A stretch of 64,000 bases of DNA from Maricaulis sp047308265 (GTDB lineage: Bacteria; Pseudomonadota; Alphaproteobacteria; Caulobacterales; Maricaulaceae). The notes beneath the pieces were generated by a model. The model was given only the letters and a program-made list of their open reading frames with translations. It did not search any database and had not been told where the DNA came from. Each line of letters starts with the position of its first letter. The first letter of the stretch is position 1. Of the stretch, positions 59,603 through 64,000 are shown one piece after another. The stretch lies in the NCBI RefSeq assembly GCF_047308265.1, contig NZ_JBKQWY010000010.1:179719-243718 (forward strand). The letters run 5' to 3'. The translations under genes and the position numbers were made by a program.

Positions 59603-61693
59603 TCAGGTCGATACGGGGGACGCACCGGATGTATCCGGGCGCAAGGATGTGGCCAGGGCCGGTTGCGACTCCGTCGCCGGAGCCTGAACAACACCGAAGG
59701 ATTTCAATTCGATGGTCTTGGGAATCTCATTGACCGAAATGACGGCCAAACGGGGCTGACTCCGCGAGGTCAGCTTTTTCATCGCGCGCCGAATTTCGGC
59801 ACTACACAATAAGACCGGATGGAAACCGACAGCCTGCATGGCATTGGCCTGCTCATCCAGCCCGCGAAGCACCGTCTCGGCGAGGCGCGGCTCGATCGGC
59901 AGGGAATCGGCCCGCTGCGACCGGCCTACTGCTGCAACCAGCTGGTTTTCGATGCGCGGATCCAAGCTGAGCACATTGAGTTCCCGATGACGGTCGCGCA
60001 ATTGATTGCAGATGACATAGCTGAGCTTTTCACGCACCCGTTCCGTCAGAACGGTCGGGTCTTTTTCCTGTCGGCCGCAATCGCACAAATGCTCCAGGAT
60101 CAGGTCAACATTGGCAATTGAGACCCGCTCCATGACCAGGTTTTGCAAGATTTGCTGGATATCACTCATGCTCAACAGGGTCGGGACCAGCTCCTCAACC
60201 AGCCCTGGCTGACGCCGACGGGTCCCGTCCAGCAAGCCGGTCACGGTGGCCCGTGTCAGCAAGGTCGGAGCCTCTATCCGCATAAGCTCACCAAGATGAG
60301 TCATTAGAACCGTCACGGGATCCACACAAGTATAGCCCTGCTGTGCTGCCGTTTCTTGCTGATCGGCGTCAATCCACAAAGCGTCCAGCCCGAACGACGG
60401 ATCGCGGGTTGGACGCCCGCTCAACAGGCCTGTGGACTGTTCGGTCTTTACGGCCAAAATCTGGTCAGGCTCCAACTCGCCCCGGGCGTAGGGCGTTCCA
60501 AAAATTCGAATATCATAGTCAAATCCCCCCAGTTCGGGACCGTCCATGAAGGTCACAGCCGGGAAAGCGAGGCCGAACTGCTTCTCATGCTGCTCACGCA
60601 GTGAGGAGATACGCTCCAGCATCGCATCGCGCTCGCCAGCCCAGGCTTCCGAGAGTCGGGCACCCAGCGCAATAGACAAGGCCGGAAAGGGCGTATCATC
60701 TGCGGCCTGCGTCTCTGCCCCTCCGTCATCTTCATCCCCGTCCGCCTGCGTTTGCCGACGCAAAAGAAACCAGGTCAGCAGCAGCGCGACAACGACAATG
60801 CCGATGGGGATGCGCGGCATGCCCGGAAGCAGGGTCATCGCCAACAAGATACCGGCGACAATCAGCGGAATACGCGTGATGGATGTGAGCTGTTTGAAGA
60901 CTTCGGCGCTCAGTTCACGATCGGCCGATGAGCGGGTGACGATAATACCGGTTGCGATTGAAATGATCAGCGCCGGCAATTGTGTCGCGATGCCATCACC
61001 AATGGTGAGAAGGGTGAAGGTTTCCAGAGCTTCCGGCCAGCTCATCCCCATCTGAACCACACCGATGATGAGACCCGCGATGATATCGATGAGAACAATG
61101 ATGACACCCGCGATCGAGTCGCCCTTGACGAATTTGCTCGCCCCATCCATCGAGCCGTAGAAGGCCGCTTCCTTTTCCAGGGCTTCACGTCGTGCACGGG
61201 CCTCGTCCTGGTCAATCAATCCCATATTGAGATCGGCATCGATACTCATTTGCTGACCCGGCATGGAATCCAGGGTGAAACGGGCTGCGACTTCCGAGAC
61301 CCGCTGGGCCCCCGATGTCACGACCACATACTGAACAACCACCAGGATAAAAAAGACGACAAGGCCGACGACAAACTGGCCCTGAACCGCGAATTCCCCA
61401 ATCGAGTTGATCACATCACCCGCATCCCCTCCGGTCAGGATCAAACGCGTGGCCGCGATATTGAGCGCGAGCCTGTAGAGCGTGGCAATCAGAAGAAGTG
61501 AGGGGAAAGTCGAAAACTCGACCGGTTTTTTGACATACAGAGTGAGCAGAAGAATTGTCAGCCCGAAGCCGAAATTGATCAAGATCGCCAAGTCGAGCAT
61601 CACCGCCGGAATGGGGGAAAACAGAATGACCAGGATCAAGACAACACCAAGAACCAGGGCCAGGTCCTTGTTTTTACGCAACAACTTAAACAT
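59603..61693 (-). CDS. flhA: Flagellar export gate protein FlhA
   Basis: A 696-residue protein. Eight TM helices in the first ~310 residues, with the conserved cytoplasmic loop FTLDSMPGQQMSIDADLN ... EAAFYGSMDGASKFVKGD (FHIPEP family signature). A charged linker (about 315-350) leads to a large cytoplasmic domain ending near KKLTSRSQPRLAVISVNEIP. It forms the export-gate ring that docks substrates and chaperones and uses the proton motive force. Its start overlaps the flhB end by eight bases. Confidence 0.96.
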   Translation of the reverse strand: MFKLLRKNKDLALVLGVVLILVILFSPIPAVMLDLAILINFGFGLTILLLTLYVKKPVEFSTFPSLLLIATLYRLALNIAATRLILTGGDAGDVINSIGEFAVQGQFVVGLVVFFILVVVQYVVVTSGAQRVSEVAARFTLDSMPGQQMSIDADLNMGLIDQDEARARREALEKEAAFYGSMDGASKFVKGDSIAGVIIVLIDIIAGLIIGVVQMGMSWPEALETFTLLTIGDGIATQLPALIISIATGIIVTRSSADRELSAEVFKQLTSITRIPLIVAGILLAMTLLPGMPRIPIGIVVVALLLTWFLLRRQTQADGDEDDGGAETQAADDTPFPALSIALGARLSEAWAGERDAMLERISSLREQHEKQFGLAFPAVTFMDGPELGGFDYDIRIFGTPYARGELEPDQILAVKTEQSTGLLSGRPTRDPSFGLDALWIDADQQETAAQQGYTCVDPVTVLMTHLGELMRIEAPTLLTRATVTGLLDGTRRRQPGLVEELVPTLLSMSDIQQILQNLVMERVSIANVDLILEHLCDCGRQEKDPTVLTERVREKLSYVICNQLRDRHRELNVLSLDPRIENQLVAAVGRSQRADSLPIEPRLAETVLRGLDEQANAMQAVGFHPVLLCSAEIRRAMKKLTSRSQPRLAVISVNEIPKTIELKSFGVVQAPATESQPALATSLRPDTSGASPVST

Positions 61694-62771
61694 GACTGGT
61701 TGATTTTTCTTTCAAAACACCTTGCCGCGACAGATGAATATACACTTCAGCGACCTGTTTGAATTCTTTGGACCGAATGGGCTGACCGATCTCGCCGTGA
61801 CGAAAAATGGCACGTGCCAGGGGCGGGTTTTCGATGATGGGAACGCCATGGATGATCGCTGAGCGTTTGAGGGTCTGGGCAAACTGGTTTCGCCCCTTCG
61901 CACGGATCAAGGGGGCAGACATCTGAGCCGGATCATAGGCCAAGGCCACCGCATAGTGTTGAGGATTGACCAGTAAGACGTCAGAGCCCGGAAGCTCGCC
62001 CAATGACTGTTGCTGCTTGGCGAATTCCTGATGCAGTTGTTTTCTCTTCTGCTTGATCCGGGGATCCCCTTCCCGGTCCTTTATCTCACGCTTGAGCTCA
62101 CTCTTGCTCATACGCATTTCCTTGCGGAATTCTGCGCGCGCAATGATCTGGTCGAGAACTGTAAAAAACGCCGCCAGGACGATGAATACAAACAACAGGC
62201 GAAAACTGCTCTCGCGAATGGCCTGCACCAGCTGACCGGCATGCCCCATGTTTTCCGCCCAGGTCTGGACAGCCAGGCTGATCACCAGCAGCGCCGCCAG
62301 TGTATAGGCCGCCATCTTCACGACATTCTTGAGCGTTTCCTTGAGCATGCGAAACGAGAATAGACGTTTGATCCCTTTGCCCGGATTGAGCCGTGAAAAT
62401 TCCGGCTTCAAGGGCCGGGTCGAGAAAACAATCCCTCGAATCTGAATGACCTCGAAGACGATCACGACCAGAACAATCGTGCCGCCAAGCAGGGCCAGCA
62501 TTTTGATCGCGGGCATATAGGTCATGGCGATGGATGCAGGCCCGATCTGTGGATCAGATGCGCCTGCGATGGCCGTGACAAACAACTGCCTGACCAGCTG
62601 GACGAGATCGCCAAACAATCGCTCCCCAGCGACGAGACCGAAGATCGCCACCCCCGTCAGGCTGGCAAAGAATCCTAAATCAATGCCCCGCGCCACCATG
62701 CCACGCTCGCGCGCGCGTCGCAGCTTGAATGGGGTGGCTTCCTCGGTCTTGTTCTGTTCACTCTCTGCCAC
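61686..62771 (-). CDS. flhB: Flagellar export switch protein FlhB
   Basis: A 361-residue protein. The N-terminus is NKTEEATPFKLRRARERGMVARG, followed by four TM helices and a C-terminal cytoplasmic autocleavage domain. The cleavage loop reads NPQH (Asn269-Pro270) where NPTH is usual. The Asn-Pro scissile bond and the His are kept, so self-cleavage and substrate switching should still work. It lies 3 bp after fliR. Confidence 0.95.
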   Translation of the reverse strand: MAESEQNKTEEATPFKLRRARERGMVARGIDLGFFASLTGVAIFGLVAGERLFGDLVQLVRQLFVTAIAGASDPQIGPASIAMTYMPAIKMLALLGGTIVLVVIVFEVIQIRGIVFSTRPLKPEFSRLNPGKGIKRLFSFRMLKETLKNVVKMAAYTLAALLVISLAVQTWAENMGHAGQLVQAIRESSFRLLFVFIVLAAFFTVLDQIIARAEFRKEMRMSKSELKREIKDREGDPRIKQKRKQLHQEFAKQQQSLGELPGSDVLLVNPQHYAVALAYDPAQMSAPLIRAKGRNQFAQTLKRSAIIHGVPIIENPPLARAIFRHGEIGQPIRSKEFKQVAEVYIHLSRQGVLKEKSTSHV

Positions 62772-62774
62772 CTT

Positions 62775-63533
62775 TTACCCCCGCAGTAACTCGGGTGTCG
62801 TTTCCATAGCCAGTCGGAGCAGGCGTAGAAGGGTGACACCGCTCACAGAGAACACGACAGGAAGCGTCAGAAGCACCGCCAGGGTTTTAACCTGAAAACC
62901 GAGCAGAAGCACATTCATCTGCGGCAGGGTCCGGGACATGAAGGCGATCGTCAGGTCCAGCAGAAACAAGGTCAAAAAGACGACACTCGCCAGCCCAAGT
63001 GCCAGGACAAAGGTCTGGGAGAAAAACGTCACGAGCACCGGCAGGTCGGGGCTGAACACCAGACTGCCGGGCGGGATCCGCTCGACACTGATCGCCCAGA
63101 TCCCCAACAATTCGTGGACCCCGCCGGTTGCAAAAAAGACGGCAGCGAGCGCGTACATAAACAGACCGCCCACCAGAGGCATCTGCCCGCGCAAAGTCGG
63201 ATCTGCAAGACCGGCCAGTCCGAAACCGGCCTGAATATCGATGGCCTTGCCCGCAAACGAAACAGCGGCAAACGTCATCTGGAGCGACAGGGCGATAAGA
63301 ATTCCCATCATCAGCTCAATCGCTATCACACCCACCCAACGAGGCCCGAAACCGGTAAAAACCGTGGCGGCTTCAGTCGTGGCGACCAACCACCCCGACA
63401 GGGCCAGGGCCAGCAAGACGCGAACGCTCGACGGAATTCTCATGAGCGTGAATGGAGGCGCAAAGGCCAGGACCGGACCGATCCGTAAACTCAATACCAA
63501 GGTCGCGATGACGAAAGCCGTGTAGCGTTCCAT
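62775..63533 (-). CDS. fliR: Flagellar biosynthesis protein FliR
   Basis: A 252-residue inner-membrane protein with about six TM helices. It opens YTAFVIATLVLSLRIGPVLAFAPPF, and the conserved GKAIDIQAGFGLAGLADP region is clear. It forms the export gate with FliP and FliQ. It starts 3 bp after fliQ. Confidence 0.94.
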   Translation of the reverse strand: MERYTAFVIATLVLSLRIGPVLAFAPPFTLMRIPSSVRVLLALALSGWLVATTEAATVFTGFGPRWVGVIAIELMMGILIALSLQMTFAAVSFAGKAIDIQAGFGLAGLADPTLRGQMPLVGGLFMYALAAVFFATGGVHELLGIWAISVERIPPGSLVFSPDLPVLVTFFSQTFVLALGLASVVFLTLFLLDLTIAFMSRTLPQMNVLLLGFQVKTLAVLLTLPVVFSVSGVTLLRLLRLAMETTPELLRG

Positions 63534-63536
63534 CCA

Positions 63537-63806
63537 CTAGCCACCAATTGCCGGAATGCCCTGATAGAGCGACGTCGCAAACTGCAGCAGTTTACCCAGC
63601 ATCCAGCTTCCCAGCACCACCAGGATCGTGGCCGCCGTCAGCAGTTTCGGCACATAGCTCAACGTAATTTCCTGAACCTGCGTGGCGACCTGCAGGATAC
63701 TGATCAACACGCCCACGATCAGCGTTCCAATGAGAATGGGGCCTGCGACGAGAAACGCGTGCCAAACCAGCTCGTTCATCAGGTATAAGGCCTGGTCCGC
63801 ACTCAT
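63537..63806 (-). CDS. fliQ: Flagellar biosynthesis protein FliQ
   Basis: An 89-residue protein with two TM helices, the exact family length: MSADQALYLMNELVWHAFLVAGP, GVLISILQVATQVQEITLSYVPKLL. The ATG at 63806 has GGGGAG upstream; an in-frame start at 63827 adds seven residues. It is the first visible gene of the fliQ-fliR-flhB-flhA-TPR operon. fliP is not next to it in the window. Confidence 0.95.
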   Translation of the reverse strand: MSADQALYLMNELVWHAFLVAGPILIGTLIVGVLISILQVATQVQEITLSYVPKLLTAATILVVLGSWMLGKLLQFATSLYQGIPAIGG

Positions 63807-63863
63807 GAACGCTCCCCACACGGCCATGGCAACAATCCGATTTTGTCAGCCATACCGCGTGCA

Positions 63864-63891
63864 AACCTATTCAAACCTTCAATTGAGTCAA
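63864..63891 (-). promoter_or_regulatory. Possible promoter upstream of fliQ
   Basis: On the minus strand, TTGACT (63886-63891) and TAGGTT (63864-63869) are 16 bp apart, about 60 bp before fliQ. This is a fair sigma-70-like pair. I found no clear sigma-54 or CtrA element in 63807-64000. Confidence 0.3.
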
Positions 63892-64000
63892 CGCAGCATG
63901 CAGTTGCATGAGGCAAGCCTGAAACTTTTTTCGCTGAGGGGCTAAACTTTTCTCGAAAATGACCGACTGGACCCATGAGGGTACGGCAGAAGGCTGCCGC

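Noticed and set aside
63841..63960. Sigma-54 promoter for the fliQ operon
   Set aside because: No GG-N10-GC pair in the proper TGGC-N8-TGC form was found on the minus strand.
63959..64000. Possible start of a plus-strand gene cut by the window end (MTDWTHEG...)
   Set aside because: Only 14 codons are visible and there is no ribosome binding site, so it cannot be supported.

Overview
The window reads as chromosome of an alphaproteobacterium related to the Caulobacter/Maricaulis/Hyphomonas group. Support comes from the EipA (DUF1134) envelope protein, a CtrA-type TTAA-N7-TTAA box, the fliQ-fliR-flhB-flhA block and the high-GC coding style. This placement is inferred from gene content and not from a marker-gene search.

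Layout. (1) 1-14,256 is ordinary chromosome: pheT, a peptidoglycan-binding/Sel1 protein, a lipoprotein, a GNAT acetyltransferase, EipA, a possibly degenerate GGDEF/EAL-like protein, lepA, an exported peroxiredoxin, serA and serB (convergent), msrA and tRNA-Ser(GGA). (2) About 14,249-58,410 looks like one 44-kb genomic island inserted at the 3' end of tRNA-Ser. A 38-nt sequence (35/38 identical) lies at the tRNA end and again at 58,373-58,410. (3) 58,468-63,806 is chromosome again: a TPR protein gene behind flhA, flhB, fliR and fliQ, all on the minus strand.

Inside the island. 14.6-21.0 kb is a minus-strand mobility and DNA-modification module: a large serine recombinase, DUF2924, DUF3489, DUF5681, a ParB-methyltransferase fusion, small unknown genes and a PD-(D/E)XK-like protein. 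21.1-32.4 kb is a plus-strand candidate defence operon: an XRE regulator, an MmeI-like DNA methyltransferase with no visible nuclease site, an SF2 helicase, a T5orf172-type GIY-YIG nuclease, an unknown protein, a RecB-like nuclease fused to a DNA2-like helicase, and a DUF6946 protein. This is the best candidate for an undescribed system. An IS6-family-like element (32,434-33,240) separates defence from metal resistance.

33.3-41.8 kb is an AT-richer Czc-like cluster: a His-rich secreted protein, RND outer membrane, adaptor and pump genes, lspA, a MerR regulator, a small CDF transporter and an ICMT-like methyltransferase. 42-58.2 kb is a copper/silver cluster: a Cys/His-rich secreted protein, CusC, CusB fused to two CusF domains, CusA, CueR, CopA, DUF2231, an acyltransferase, an NTF2-like protein, a CnrYXH-like anti-sigma/sensor/ECF-sigma trio, a PepSY protein, a second acyltransferase, DUF4198 and a CusF-like protein. 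The pumps would move metal from periplasm to outside and CopA from cytoplasm to periplasm. Two MerR-type promoters and one ECF cascade would sense the metals.
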